From NCBI GenBank assembly GCA_040905265.1, contig JBBDRW010000147.1, positions 1 through 64,000 on the forward strand: a stretch of 64,000 bases of DNA, read 5' to 3'. Position 1 is the first letter of the stretch. Every line of letters starts with the position of its first letter. Positions 53,776-63,348 of the stretch are shown piece after piece. The translations under genes and the position numbers were made by a program. Below the pieces are notes generated by a model. The model was not told where the DNA came from. It did not search any database and worked only from the letters and a program-made list of their open reading frames with translations. Source of the DNA: JBBDRW01 sp040905265 (GTDB lineage: Bacteria; Bacteroidota; Rhodothermia; Balneolales; Balneolaceae).

Positions 53776-55107
53776 CTATTCATGACGCAGAGCGTGAACC
53801 GGGTCCTGTGCGGCAGCCCGTTTGGCTGGAAAGTAGCCGAAGATTACCCCGATTGAGGTCGCCACCCCAAAAGAGATCAATATGGAGAGAAAGGTGACAA
53901 TCGTTACGATTCCCGCGGTTGCCTCGATAAGCAGGCTGAAGGCAAAACCGACGACGATACCGATAAAACCACCGAAAACACTGATTACAAGAGCTTCTGT
54001 CAGAAACTGGTAGCGAATATCTCTTTTTTGGGCACCCACTGCCATTCGAACTCCAATCTCCCGGTACCGTTCAACGACGGATGCAAGCATAATGTTCATG
54101 ATTCCGATTCCGCCCACGATTAGTGAGATGGAGGCAATGGATGCAAGTACGATATTGAAAATTCTCTTGGTTCTCTGCTCTTGTTGAAGTAACAGTTCGG
54201 GCACAATGATCTCGAAATCGATCACATTGTTGTGACGCCGTTGAAGAAGACGTGAGATGATCTCCGAAACTGTGATGCTTAACGAGCTGTCGGATACCCT
54301 GGCGATCAGCTGGTCCAGCTGATGGTAGTTATCCTCGTCCCCCCATCCACCCAGATCACTTTCAGTTATTTGCGCACGGTCACGCAAGCGGAGCAGCGTT
54401 GTCGTGACCGGTGCATAGATATCCATATTGTAGTCACGGATTCCAAGGTTATCAATCTGGCTGGCAGTGAGATTCTTGGGTTGCAGGACACCGATAATGG
54501 TGTACCATACATTTCCCGCTTTGACCTGTTGGCCGATCGGGTTTTCTCCGGGGAAAAACCGGATTCGGACTCCATCGCCAATTACAACAACCGGAGAAGC
54601 ACGCTCAAGATGTGCAAGCGAGAAGTTTGAACCGGAAGCGATCTGAGACTGGTTGATTGAGAAATACTGTTCATTAACCCCCACCAGTTTTCCGGTTCGC
54701 ATCCTGCCAGCCCGGACAATTTGAACATCATTGACAATCTCCGGTGAGATATTCTCGACAAGCGGGACCTGCTCAATAATACTTGCCATATCTTCCATGG
54801 TCAATCCGGGGCTAAACCGGCGGGACCGGTTTGCCCCCTCTCCATCTGCCGATTCTTCGGTGTCTCCAACCTCCTCTTCAACGGTTCCCTGTCTCTGCTC
54901 CATGACCGGACGGATGATGATGTTATTGGTGCCTAGCACCTGCATGTTCATCAGCACTTCCTGTTGCGCTCCCTGGCCGATGGCCAGCATGGCAATAACC
55001 GATGCAACGCCGAAGATAATACCCAGTGAGGTAAGAATGGATCGAAGCTTGTTCTGCTTGATTGCATCGATAGCGATGTCAAAATTATAAAGAATGATCT
55101 CCAGCAC
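53776..55107 (-). CDS. MacB-type ABC transporter permease
   Basis: A 443-residue permease with one N-terminal helix (LRSILTSLGIIFGVASVIAML), a large MacB_PCD periplasmic domain (about 45-305) and three C-terminal FtsX helices (about 320-430; IGIMNIMLASVVERYREIGVRMAVGA). The family acts in export or mechanotransmission with an adaptor and an ATPase. No ABC ATP-binding gene is next to it; the adaptor at 55255 is upstream. The periplasmic domain has an acidic, low-complexity insert (VEEEVGDTEESADGEGAN). Confidence 0.92.
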   Translation of the reverse strand: MLEIILYNFDIAIDAIKQNKLRSILTSLGIIFGVASVIAMLAIGQGAQQEVLMNMQVLGTNNIIIRPVMEQRQGTVEEEVGDTEESADGEGANRSRRFSPGLTMEDMASIIEQVPLVENISPEIVNDVQIVRAGRMRTGKLVGVNEQYFSINQSQIASGSNFSLAHLERASPVVVIGDGVRIRFFPGENPIGQQVKAGNVWYTIIGVLQPKNLTASQIDNLGIRDYNMDIYAPVTTTLLRLRDRAQITESDLGGWGDEDNYHQLDQLIARVSDSSLSITVSEIISRLLQRRHNNVIDFEIIVPELLLQQEQRTKRIFNIVLASIASISLIVGGIGIMNIMLASVVERYREIGVRMAVGAQKRDIRYQFLTEALVISVFGGFIGIVVGFAFSLLIEATAGIVTIVTFLSILISFGVATSIGVIFGYFPAKRAAAQDPVHALRHE

Positions 55108-55254
55108 GGGAATACGGTTTGAAACAGTTGTAAATAGTTGTTTTACTTCTGGGCAGAGAGTAGAATTTGGTCTGTATACTGATGCTTAGGTACAGGGTAA
55201 GCTCCGATTCTCCAAATTGCGATTCCGGCCAGGCGGAAGCAGAAAACCGCCCGG

Positions 55255-56592
55255 TTAGCGGGTAGAGAGTTCATTCAGCTGCCCGGGATTCATAAATGGA
55301 GTTTCCTCCATCTCCATCTGTTCCTCTCTGAATTGTCGGATTACATCTTCCGGGAGAAGATTGATATTCAGATCATCTGTGTTTGGCGGCATGGAGATCA
55401 GAACCTCATCGTTTTCTGTAATACCTGCAAGGATGGTAACGTCATTACTGTTCATAGCTCCCATCAGGACCTGTTGCAATTCAATACGGCTCCCCGATTT
55501 TTTATAGACAAAATGGTTATCCTCGATCAGATAGATGGTTTCCAGAGGAAGATAGATCGCGTCCGGCACCGTCTGAACCAGAATACCATTACTGGTTGTC
55601 ATGGTTGGCCGTAGAGCCGGATCATTCTGGTTAATTCGAACAACGACTTCAAACACCCGTGCATCCGAATTCCCACGCTGTTCACCGATATTGGCTACAG
55701 AGATTACTTCACCGGTAAATGTCTTGTCCCAGTCTGCATCCAGCCCGATGGTAGCCGTCTGCCCCAGCCGGACATTCCGGATATCGACCTCATTGATGTA
55801 AGTAACCGATTCCATGGTGTTAAAATCCGGAAGCTCGGCGACAACGGGATTTTGTACACTGATGGTACTTCCAACAGTGGTTCTCTGTCCCCGCCGATCT
55901 CGCTCGTAGATAACCATTCCTTCTGAAGGTGCAGTCACCGTAAATTCGCCCTCAAGTGCCCTGATCCGTTCCAGGCGGTTTCTTTCGGTCGACAAATCTG
56001 CCTGGATCTCCCGCAGTTGAGCTTCCGCCTGCAGTTTTCGTTTTTCATAATTGATTAAGTCCTGCTCCAGTTGCCGCTGGGTCCGTTCCAGTTCGATCTC
56101 TGTCTGACGCTGTACAGCAGGGGATTCATAGATCGATTGTTCAACAGCAATCTGGTGCTCCTCGAGCTGAAACTCCAGATTATCCAGCGCATTCCGTGCC
56201 TGGGTAAGGGTAAGCGAACTATCCAGCTGAGCCTGTTCGTATTGGGACTGCACTCGCTGGAGCTCCAGTTCTGCCGTTTGCAGGCGTGTATGCAGATCTG
56301 TTTTATCCAGTTCAGCAATAAAATCCCCGGTTTTAACCAGCGTTCCTTCAGGAACCATCGACTCAATCCGGAGTTGATAGATGCCAACGTCCCGGACGCC
56401 GGACGGGCCCATAATTTCCATGGAGTTCATAGCTCTCAACTCGCCACTTGAATTGATAACGACCTTGAACTCCCCTTTTTTCGGTTTTACAAAAATGGAC
56501 GTTTGATCGTCCGGGCCAATACTCGCTATACCCCAGGCCAGAAATAACAGGAGTAGAACTGCAAGCGGATAGAGTACTTTCTTATTTTTCAT
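55255..56592 (-). CDS. HlyD/MacA-type periplasmic adaptor protein
   Basis: A 445-residue membrane-fusion protein. An N-terminal signal anchor (VLYPLAVLLLLFLAWGIASI) is followed by a lipoyl-like part (VPEGTLVKTGDFIAELD), a long coiled coil (about 105-205; ELELQRVQSQYEQAQLDSSL, QRQTEIELERTQRQLEQDL) and beta-barrel domains (LGQTATIGLDADWDKTFTGEV). It would link the MacB-type permease to an outer-membrane channel. It is 147 bp before the permease on the same strand. The ATPase and outer-membrane channel are not seen here. Confidence 0.9.
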   Translation of the reverse strand: MKNKKVLYPLAVLLLLFLAWGIASIGPDDQTSIFVKPKKGEFKVVINSSGELRAMNSMEIMGPSGVRDVGIYQLRIESMVPEGTLVKTGDFIAELDKTDLHTRLQTAELELQRVQSQYEQAQLDSSLTLTQARNALDNLEFQLEEHQIAVEQSIYESPAVQRQTEIELERTQRQLEQDLINYEKRKLQAEAQLREIQADLSTERNRLERIRALEGEFTVTAPSEGMVIYERDRRGQRTTVGSTISVQNPVVAELPDFNTMESVTYINEVDIRNVRLGQTATIGLDADWDKTFTGEVISVANIGEQRGNSDARVFEVVVRINQNDPALRPTMTTSNGILVQTVPDAIYLPLETIYLIEDNHFVYKKSGSRIELQQVLMGAMNSNDVTILAGITENDEVLISMPPNTDDLNINLLPEDVIRQFREEQMEMEETPFMNPGQLNELSTR

Positions 56593-56696
56593 CAGGCAAT
56601 GTTGATATTAAAGATCGAATATATTTTTCCTATACAAAGATGGATGAAAAATAGATATTAAAATGTTAAAATATATAAAGAGAAAACAAGTCTGTT

Positions 56697-57623
56697 TTAC
56701 AGTCCGAAGGAAGTGTTATGAAAGACCCGGCCGTTTGTCCCCACCACAATGAACCCGAAATCCCCTGTTCCCCAGATGCCGTAGAAGTTCTCTAACAGCT
56801 CGATGGGATACTGCTCCCAGTCAACGCCGTCCGAAATGAGCAGTGTGCCGTTAAAACCGACTGCATAGATTACATTGTTGTAGACGCCCCAGACATCATA
56901 GAGTGTATTCGGTGTAACGGAGATCATGGGAGACCACTCTTCCCCGTCAAAATGAACGATCTGGCCGTCAGCACCTACAGCGAATATGTTTTCGTTACTC
57001 TCACCCCAGATTCCGTACATTGGGGAGGGGCCGTCCCATACCGTTCTCCAGGAACTGCCGTCATACTTCAGGATGATACCGTCTGAACCGGTTGCATAGA
57101 CTTCGTTTTCAGAGAGGCCCCAGAGTGCATTGAGCTGGCCTGTGTCCGGCTTATCCACGGCACTCCAGCTTGAACCGTCGAATAAGAGTATATCGCCGAC
57201 AGCGGTAGTGGCAAAGATGTTATCCCCTGCCGTTCCCCAGATATCATGGATGTCGTCCGTCACCGGGCTCTGCATCTCCTCCCAAACATTGCCGTTATAG
57301 AGAAGGATCGTTCCTTCATTGCCAACCGCATAGACCCGGTGTGGTTCCAGTGCCCAGACTCCATGAATGTTTTGGCTGGTCGGAGTCTCGTGGAGGTCCC
57401 ATTCATTGCCGTTGTAGTAGAGAATGACCCCCTGGTCGCCCGCAATGAAGATGTTGTTGGGCGATATCCCGAAGATATCGTTCAGTGCCGCGTTTGGCCA
57501 GGGGAAGGGTGTGGGTTCGCTTTCATTGGTTCCCATATCGTTGCAGGAGAGCAACAGGAGGGAGAGGAGCAGAATGGAAAAGAAACCATTGGTTCGGTTA
57601 CAATTGTGTGTCTCAGAGAGCAT
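56697..57623 (-). CDS. Propeller-like repeat lipoprotein
   Basis: A 308-residue lipoprotein from ATG 57623 (Cys27 in LLLSCND). The frame is open further upstream, but that part lacks protein character. About seven repeats follow the pattern [DV]-[IV]-[FW]-G-x5-[NV]-[IV]-[FY]-A-[VT]-G-x-x-G-x-[IV]-L-x-[FY]-[DN]-G-x-x-W (for example DIFGISPNNIFIAGDQGVIL, GIWGESNENIFAVGADGQIV). They should form a beta-propeller on the outside surface. The function is unknown. It lies 47 bp after the M1 peptidase on the same strand. Confidence 0.78.
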   Translation of the reverse strand: MLSETHNCNRTNGFFSILLLSLLLLSCNDMGTNESEPTPFPWPNAALNDIFGISPNNIFIAGDQGVILYYNGNEWDLHETPTSQNIHGVWALEPHRVYAVGNEGTILLYNGNVWEEMQSPVTDDIHDIWGTAGDNIFATTAVGDILLFDGSSWSAVDKPDTGQLNALWGLSENEVYATGSDGIILKYDGSSWRTVWDGPSPMYGIWGESNENIFAVGADGQIVHFDGEEWSPMISVTPNTLYDVWGVYNNVIYAVGFNGTLLISDGVDWEQYPIELLENFYGIWGTGDFGFIVVGTNGRVFHNTSFGL

Positions 57624-57670
57624 AATAGTTGAATAGGTAAGGTTACGGTCGAAAGTAAGAGTTAGTGTCG

Positions 57671-59350
57671 TTATCGGGTTGGTACTGAATGTTCCCGGTG
57701 CCGGATGTAGAAGTTTTCGTCTATGTCGAACGATGAAGGATCTGCAAGATTGTGCGGGATTGATTTCCAGTGGTCGTCCTCCGGGTGGATGAAAGAGTAA
57801 CTGTTCTCCCTGAGCGTCACCTTTACAGGCATGTCGAAACCGGAAACATCTGTACTCCATTTGACAAACAGATTCTCATCGTCCAGGTAGTACTCCAGAA
57901 CCGGAATATCCGTGTGGCGCAGATATTGGTCAAAAACAGGAGAGAGATCATAGCCGGCTCTGCCGTTCAAAAAGGCTTCAACTTTGGCTGAAGTTACGAT
58001 CCCGTGCCGGTAGGTTTCATTAAGCTCACGAAGGGTTTGCCGCCATTTTTCATCATGATCCATAATCTGGCGGACCATATGGAGCAGGTTCCCGCCTTTC
58101 GGGTACATATCCCCTGATCCCTGGTCGTTCACTCCGTAGCGGGCTATGATCGGCTGCCGGTTCTGAATGCCCTGACGGGTTCCGATGATATATTCTCTTC
58201 CCGCCTTCTTGCCAAACATACACTCTACATAGAGCCCCTCCGAGTAGTTGGTAAACCCTTCGTGGATCCACATATCCGCAAGGTCTTCTGTCGTGATATT
58301 ATTTCCGAACCACTCATGGCCGGTTTCATGAATCAGAATGAAGTCGAACTTCAGCCCCCAGCCGCTTCCGGACAGGTCATTTCCCCTGTATCCGTTTACG
58401 TATCCGTTGCCATAGGCGACAGCGCTTTGATGCTCCATGCCCAGGTGCGGTGTCTCAACAATTTTAAAGCTGTCCTCATAAAACGGATAGGGACCAAACC
58501 ACTCCTCAAAACATTGAAGCATCGGTTTCACCTGTTTAAACTGCTCCTGCGCCTTTTCCAGATTCTGTTCAAGCACCCAGTAATCGAGGTCGAGCGGGCC
58601 TTGCTCCCCGTTGAAGGTTTCACCGAAGTGAGCATAGCTGCCGGTATTGACTGCAATGTTGTAGTTGTTGATCGGATTCGTCACATGCCAGGACCAGGTG
58701 GTGGTTCCATCCTCATTGGATTTCTGATCTGTGAGACGTCCGTTCGAAACATTGATCAGAGGATCCGGGACGGTTACATGGACAGTCATACTGTCCGGTT
58801 CTTCCGTCTGGTGGTCTTTGTTCGGCCACCAGACACTTGCTCCCAACCCCTGATTGGCAGTTGCGATCCAGGGGTTTCCCAGGCCATCCTCTGCCCAGAT
58901 AAACCCGCCGTCCCAGGGAGGATTTGGGGCGATGCGGGGGTGCCCCGAGTAGAAGACGGAAATGGTTTGGAGGCTCCCTGCCGGAAGTTCTTCCGGGAGG
59001 TCGATGTAATAGATATTTCCATCCCTTTCAAAGTTATACTCCTCTCCGGACTGTTCAACCCGGTCGATCGCCAGCGGGACCTGCAGGTCAATCTGCATAC
59101 GGGTAGGTTCACCTGTAACCCGATAGGTGATGTGGTTGACGCCTGAAATGGTCGAATCTGCCGGATTTATGGAGAGATGCAGGTCGTAATGAGTTACATC
59201 CCACCAGGCTCTCTCAGGGGTTATACTGCCACGGAGGGAATCGGCTCTTGTAAATGAACCTGTGTTTTGGGCATGAAGGTTCAGAACGGGTGTGAATAGA
59301 AACAGGAGAATAGGGAGGAACTGAACGGTGGCTGAATATCGCAAAGTCAT
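57671..59350 (-). CDS. M1-family zinc aminopeptidase-like protein, secreted
   Basis: A gluzincin peptidase of about 559 residues from ATG 59350 (the frame is open to 59416). A signal peptide ends LHAQ. The zinc site is HETGH (His341, His345) with Glu364 exactly 18 residues after the second His (IHEGF). A Tyr for transition-state binding may be in TNYSEGLYVE. The family N-domain (DVTHYDLHLSINPADSTISG) is present. The usual GxMEN motif is replaced by a divergent sequence (GMEHQSAVAYGNGY), as in other Bacteroidota members. The C-terminal ARM-type domain is short or absent. Confidence 0.92.
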   Translation of the reverse strand: MTLRYSATVQFLPILLFLFTPVLNLHAQNTGSFTRADSLRGSITPERAWWDVTHYDLHLSINPADSTISGVNHITYRVTGEPTRMQIDLQVPLAIDRVEQSGEEYNFERDGNIYYIDLPEELPAGSLQTISVFYSGHPRIAPNPPWDGGFIWAEDGLGNPWIATANQGLGASVWWPNKDHQTEEPDSMTVHVTVPDPLINVSNGRLTDQKSNEDGTTTWSWHVTNPINNYNIAVNTGSYAHFGETFNGEQGPLDLDYWVLEQNLEKAQEQFKQVKPMLQCFEEWFGPYPFYEDSFKIVETPHLGMEHQSAVAYGNGYVNGYRGNDLSGSGWGLKFDFILIHETGHEWFGNNITTEDLADMWIHEGFTNYSEGLYVECMFGKKAGREYIIGTRQGIQNRQPIIARYGVNDQGSGDMYPKGGNLLHMVRQIMDHDEKWRQTLRELNETYRHGIVTSAKVEAFLNGRAGYDLSPVFDQYLRHTDIPVLEYYLDDENLFVKWSTDVSGFDMPVKVTLRENSYSFIHPEDDHWKSIPHNLADPSSFDIDENFYIRHREHSVPTR

Positions 59351-59785
59351 AACAGTTTGATGTTGGAGAGCCTGGTGCAGTATAGTTAGTTTGTGTAACC
59401 AGATCATAGTGCTCAAAGAGTAAGAAATCTGCCTCTGTTTCGATTCAGTATAAACCCCCCGGGATTATCCGGGGTTCCTATGATACAATTGTTGGAAACT
59501 TTTCCCTATTTTTTTACCGGGATTAGCTTGAATTTACTATAAAGCCTCCTGCACTGGTATTATATCAACCAAACACTCAGGGGCCATGTCTCTTTTTTTG
59601 CCGTCTGTCTTTTTTAAAATCAGGTGCTTATAAATGGCTATAAGTAGCATTTTGCATTGTCAAAGGGCAAACTCTCTATTTCCGTACAAGAACCTGCCCC
59701 GGAACTGTCGGATAAGAGAAATGATTGATGGATATGTGGCTGCCAGCCAAACGTATGGAATATTTTCTTAATTGTTAAAAATCGA
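59351..59785. other. Intergenic region between divergent genes
   Basis: About 435 bp. It includes a small GC-rich hairpin CCCCGG-GATTAT-CCGGGG (59457-59474), AT-rich parts, and a solo arm of the hairpin-element family (59538-59551). It should hold the promoters for the M1 peptidase and the sugar mutase. No gene was found. Confidence 0.45.
59538..59551. repeat. Solo right arm of the hairpin-element family
   Basis: TATAAAGCCTCCTG matches the right end of element A (TTGTAAAGCCTCCTG) apart from the first bases. No left arm is found near it. Confidence 0.4.
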
Positions 59786-61528
59786 ATGGATATGGATGGA
59801 GTAGATAGCAAGACAGAAGCACGTATAGAGAAATGGTTGAAGGGGAATTATGATGGAGAGACAAAATCTGCCATTCAGGCCATGATCGATGAGGAGAGGT
59901 TCGAAGAGCTGACGGATGCTTTCTATCGGGACCTTGAGTTTGGAACGGGTGGACTCAGAGGCATCATGGGTGTGGGAACGAACCGGATGAACCGGTATAC
60001 ACTTGGAGCCGCTACACAGGGTTTGAGCAATTATTTGAAGAGTGTGTACCCGAATGAAAAGATCCGTGTAGTTATCGCTCATGACAACCGGAACCGTGCG
60101 GAAGAGTTTGCCCGGATTACGGCCGAGGTGTTCTCTGCAAATGACATATACGTTTTTCTGTTTGATGCTCTCCGGCCTACGCCGGAGCTCTCCTTTGCTA
60201 TTCGTGAGCTCGGCTGCCACAGTGGCGTGATGCTTACCGCTTCCCACAATCCTAAAGAGTACAATGGATATAAGGCGTACTGGAGAGATGGAGGGCAGGT
60301 TATCCCCCCCCATGACAAGCAAATTATTGAGGAAGTTACCAAGATAGATGGAGTGGATCAGATTCGGTTTGACCCGATTGAAGAGAATATTGAAACTGTC
60401 GGGAGTGATATCGACCGTGCCTTTGTCGATGCTGTCAAATCCGTTTCGATCTATCCGAAAGTGATCAGGCAGGAGAAGAATCTTTCCATCGTATTTTCTC
60501 CCATTCATGGAACAGCCGTAAAGCTTGTCCCACAGGTACTGCGTGAAGCAGGGTTTGAAAATATCCACCTCGTTGAAGAGCAGTGTACGATCGACGGTAA
60601 TTTTTCGACAGTCATCTACCCCAACCCGGAAGAGAAAGAGGCGCTCACGATGTCTCTCGAGAAGGCGGTTGCTCTCGATGCGGATCTTGTAATGGCGACC
60701 GATCCGGATGGGGACCGGGTTGGAATTGCAGTGAAAAATGAGAAGGGTGAATTTGAACTGCTCAACGGGAATCAGACAGGGACTTTACTGTTCTACTATC
60801 TGCTGAATGCATGGAGAGAGAAGGGGAAGCTGAGCGGCAATCAATATATCGTCAAGACCATCGTAACAACCTACCTGATCGACCGGATGGCGGAGGAGGC
60901 CGGGGTTGAATGTTTCAATGTCCTTACCGGGTTCAAATATATCGGGGAAACTATGACAGCTCTTGAGGAGAAGAAAGAGTTTATTGCCGGGGCTGAAGAG
61001 AGTTATGGATATCTGATCGGAGACCATGTTCGTGATAAGGATGCAGTTGTCGCATGTTTGATGATTGCCGAGATGGCGGCCTTTTATAAAGCCGGGGGGA
61101 GGTCTCTCTATGAGGTATTGATTGAAATCTATGAGACATACGGTTTTTTCAAGGAGGGGTTGATTTCCATCAAGAAAGAGGGGAAGAAAGGAGCTGAAGA
61201 GATTCGTGAAATACTCAACCGGTTGCGATCTGAAAGCCCGAAGAGCCTCGGAGGCGATGAGGTGGTGATCGTACGAGATTTTCAATCCGGTATTGAAAAG
61301 GATCTCCGGAATGGGAGTGAACGCCCGACCGGGCTTCCCTCATCCAATGTACTGCAATTTGAAACTGCCGGGAACTACATGATCTCTGTACGCCCGTCGG
61401 GCACAGAGCCGAAGATCAAATTCTATATCAGCGTGAACGGGGAGCTGGAAAATCGTGAAAACTATCGGAAACGTGAAAGAGAACTGGATCAGTTGATTCA
61501 GGCGATTGCATCAGATCTTGAGTCGTGA
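59786..61528 (+). CDS. Phospho-sugar mutase (phosphoglucomutase/phosphomannomutase)
   Basis: A 580-residue alpha-D-phosphohexomutase. The phospho-serine is Ser153 in TASHNPKEYNG; the metal site is DPDGDRVG, the sugar loop is GAEESYG, and the phosphate loop is RPSGTEPKIKFY. It starts FRDLEFGTGGLRGIMGVGTNRMN-like, typical of Bacteroidota and Firmicutes enzymes of this length. It interconverts hexose 1- and 6-phosphates. The start may also be Met3. The gene stands alone and converges with the SorC-type regulator. Confidence 0.94.
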   Translation: MDMDGVDSKTEARIEKWLKGNYDGETKSAIQAMIDEERFEELTDAFYRDLEFGTGGLRGIMGVGTNRMNRYTLGAATQGLSNYLKSVYPNEKIRVVIAHDNRNRAEEFARITAEVFSANDIYVFLFDALRPTPELSFAIRELGCHSGVMLTASHNPKEYNGYKAYWRDGGQVIPPHDKQIIEEVTKIDGVDQIRFDPIEENIETVGSDIDRAFVDAVKSVSIYPKVIRQEKNLSIVFSPIHGTAVKLVPQVLREAGFENIHLVEEQCTIDGNFSTVIYPNPEEKEALTMSLEKAVALDADLVMATDPDGDRVGIAVKNEKGEFELLNGNQTGTLLFYYLLNAWREKGKLSGNQYIVKTIVTTYLIDRMAEEAGVECFNVLTGFKYIGETMTALEEKKEFIAGAEESYGYLIGDHVRDKDAVVACLMIAEMAAFYKAGGRSLYEVLIEIYETYGFFKEGLISIKKEGKKGAEEIREILNRLRSESPKSLGGDEVVIVRDFQSGIEKDLRNGSERPTGLPSSNVLQFETAGNYMISVRPSGTEPKIKFYISVNGELENRENYRKRERELDQLIQAIASDLES

Positions 61529-61572
61529 ACTCTTTCCTTCTCGCCTGGACCGGCATGCCACAAGGCTGGCCC

Positions 61573-61589
61573 GGGAGTCCGACAGACCC
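61573..61589 (-). repeat. Interspersed repeat fragment (GGAGTCTGTCGG family)
   Basis: The reverse complement GGGTCTGTCGGACTCCC shares TCTGTCGGACT with 38631-38641. It lies between two convergent genes. Confidence 0.4.
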
Positions 61590-61631
61590 TTTATCATGGC
61601 TGACAGAATTGGGAACGGTTACGAAGGTGGG

Positions 61632-62603
61632 TTACGGTTCTTCAATCAGTTTGTCAGCAGTGTGGTGATCGGTAATCAGGACATCGATATGCCCCCCATT
61701 CAGAGCTCCGAGAATGGCTCGATACTTTTCGCGACCTCCGGCTACTCCAACGACTGTCTCCGTTAGTTTCAGCTCCTTGAGAGTGATTCCGATCATCTGT
61801 TCACGGAATCGAGTCGGAATCTCCTGTCCGTCCGGGCCGAAGAAATTTAATCCAATATCCCCGACAGCACCTGAGTTCAGAATATCCTGAATCAGCTCCC
61901 CTGAAATTTCATGACTCCCCTTGGCAAGGACCGGGTTGGTCTCCAGCGCTCCGATTCCGACAAATGCAGTTGTCAGATTTTGGAAAAGGCCAAGTGTGTG
62001 TTTTACCCTGCGGTCAGCCAGAAGGATATCCCTTGCTTCTTTGCTGTCTACGATTCCGGGTGCTGGCAGAAGAGTGAGCTGGCAGTTGAACAAACCTGAC
62101 AGTCTGCGTGAAATATCTGTGGCGTGGGCTTTTGCTTCCGGCGGCCCGACACCTCCGAGAGTCTGAACAATATGCACATCTTCAGCAGGAGTCGGGTTAA
62201 GTGATTCAACCATCGATTGGAGGGTCGTACCCCAGGTGACACCGATCGTCTCGTCTCCGGTTAACGTCCGTTGCAAATAGGTGGCGGAGGCAACCCCGAG
62301 CTGTCGCTTCAGGGCCTGTACAGAGTGTTCATCTTCTGCCGCCTCTCCTTCGACGATAACGACCTCTTTTAGCCGGAATTTCTTTTCAATCCGGATCTCC
62401 TTGTCAATAAAGTGGTTTTCAGGGAGCGTGACAGAGATTTGGACAATGCCGAGCTCTCTTGCCCTTTTGAGTAACCTGGATACTTTCGGCCTTGACAGCT
62501 GTAGCCGGCTTGCGATCTCTTGCTGATTCAGGTCGCGGTGATAATAGAGTGAGCTCACTTTGCTGATGAGCCGGAGATCTAACGGGTCAACAGGTCTTGA
62601 CAT
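61632..62603 (-). CDS. SorC/DeoR-type sugar-binding transcriptional regulator
   Basis: A 323-residue regulator. An N-terminal helix-turn-helix (YYHRDLNQQEIASRLQLSRPKVSRLLKRA) is followed by a sugar-phosphate-binding SorC domain (GVTWGTTLQSMVESL, VGIGALE, GDIGLNFFGPDGQEI, GVAGGREKYRAILGALNGGHIDVLITDHHTA). A 22-bp perfect palindrome lies 32 bp before its start and is its likely operator. The effector is probably a phosphorylated sugar. Targets could be itself and the divergent sigma factor or rhamnose genes. Confidence 0.93.
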   Translation of the reverse strand: MSRPVDPLDLRLISKVSSLYYHRDLNQQEIASRLQLSRPKVSRLLKRARELGIVQISVTLPENHFIDKEIRIEKKFRLKEVVIVEGEAAEDEHSVQALKRQLGVASATYLQRTLTGDETIGVTWGTTLQSMVESLNPTPAEDVHIVQTLGGVGPPEAKAHATDISRRLSGLFNCQLTLLPAPGIVDSKEARDILLADRRVKHTLGLFQNLTTAFVGIGALETNPVLAKGSHEISGELIQDILNSGAVGDIGLNFFGPDGQEIPTRFREQMIGITLKELKLTETVVGVAGGREKYRAILGALNGGHIDVLITDHHTADKLIEEP

Positions 62604-62634
62604 TAGCGTTCAGTTTCTTAAATTCCACAGGACA

Positions 62635-62661
62635 ATATGTTCATTAATGAACATATGTTCA
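62635..62661. promoter_or_regulatory. Operator-like palindrome between sorC-type and sigma genes
   Basis: ATATGTTCATT followed by its exact reverse complement (62635-62656) forms a 22-bp palindrome. A second palindrome, TGAACATATGTTCA (62648-62661), overlaps its right half. Three TGTTCA/TGAACA half-sites result. It lies between the starts of two divergent genes and is the probable site of the SorC-type regulator. Confidence 0.7.
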
Positions 62662-62728
62662 AGTAGTAAATAGTAATACCTGCCGAGATCAGGGATGAAA
62701 CCATTCTTACGTATCAGACTGACCCTAT

Positions 62729-63331
62729 ATGTTGACTGAAACAGAACCAAACAGAAGTAATTCTCAAACCGATAGCTCGGATTCCGGTCGGCTCTGGAAC
62801 GAGATTCGTGATGGTGAGAGAAGTGCACTCTCCGAACTTTTTTGTTTATACTACCGCCCCCTTTATCTATACGGCTGTACGATCGTTCGGTGTGAAGAGT
62901 TGATTAAAGATTCAATCCAGGATCTGTTTCTGACTCTCTGGAAGAACAGGACTACGATAAACGATGCCAGATCTGTCTCTTCCTATCTGATGAGCTCTCT
63001 TCGGCGGATGCTCCTTAGAAAAATCAGGAAGCAGAGATCCATCTGTGAACGAAACAAGTCCTGGTGTGACCAGGTGGCCGGATATGAGCCTACAATTGAG
63101 GAGCTGTGGGCGCGTGCGGAGACGGATGCAGAGCACTGTCGGCTCCTGGCCGGCGCGATGGAGTGCCTGAGCGGACGGCAAAAAGAGGCGATCTATTTGA
63201 AGTACTATGGTGGGATGAGTAACAGTGAAATATCAACGGTGATGGAGATTAATCGCCAGAGTGTCTATAACCATGTGTCGGAAGCGATCCGTCAAATGCA
63301 GGGATATATCCGGCAGGTGAAGGCAGCCTGA
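62729..63331 (+). CDS. ECF-type RNA polymerase sigma factor
   Basis: A 200-residue sigma-70 factor with only regions 2 and 4. Region 2 spans about 38-105 (ALSELFCLYYRPLYLYGCTIV, ELIKDSIQDLFLTLWKNR). Region 4 spans about 140-190 (CLSGRQKEAIYLKYYGGMSNSEISTVMEINRQSVYNHV). No anti-sigma or FecR gene follows; the next gene is rhaM. ECF sigma factors in Bacteroidota often control glycan-use loci. The first 30 residues are polar. Confidence 0.92.
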   Translation: MLTETEPNRSNSQTDSSDSGRLWNEIRDGERSALSELFCLYYRPLYLYGCTIVRCEELIKDSIQDLFLTLWKNRTTINDARSVSSYLMSSLRRMLLRKIRKQRSICERNKSWCDQVAGYEPTIEELWARAETDAEHCRLLAGAMECLSGRQKEAIYLKYYGGMSNSEISTVMEINRQSVYNHVSEAIRQMQGYIRQVKAA

Positions 63332-63348
63332 GCAGAAATAGATGAATT

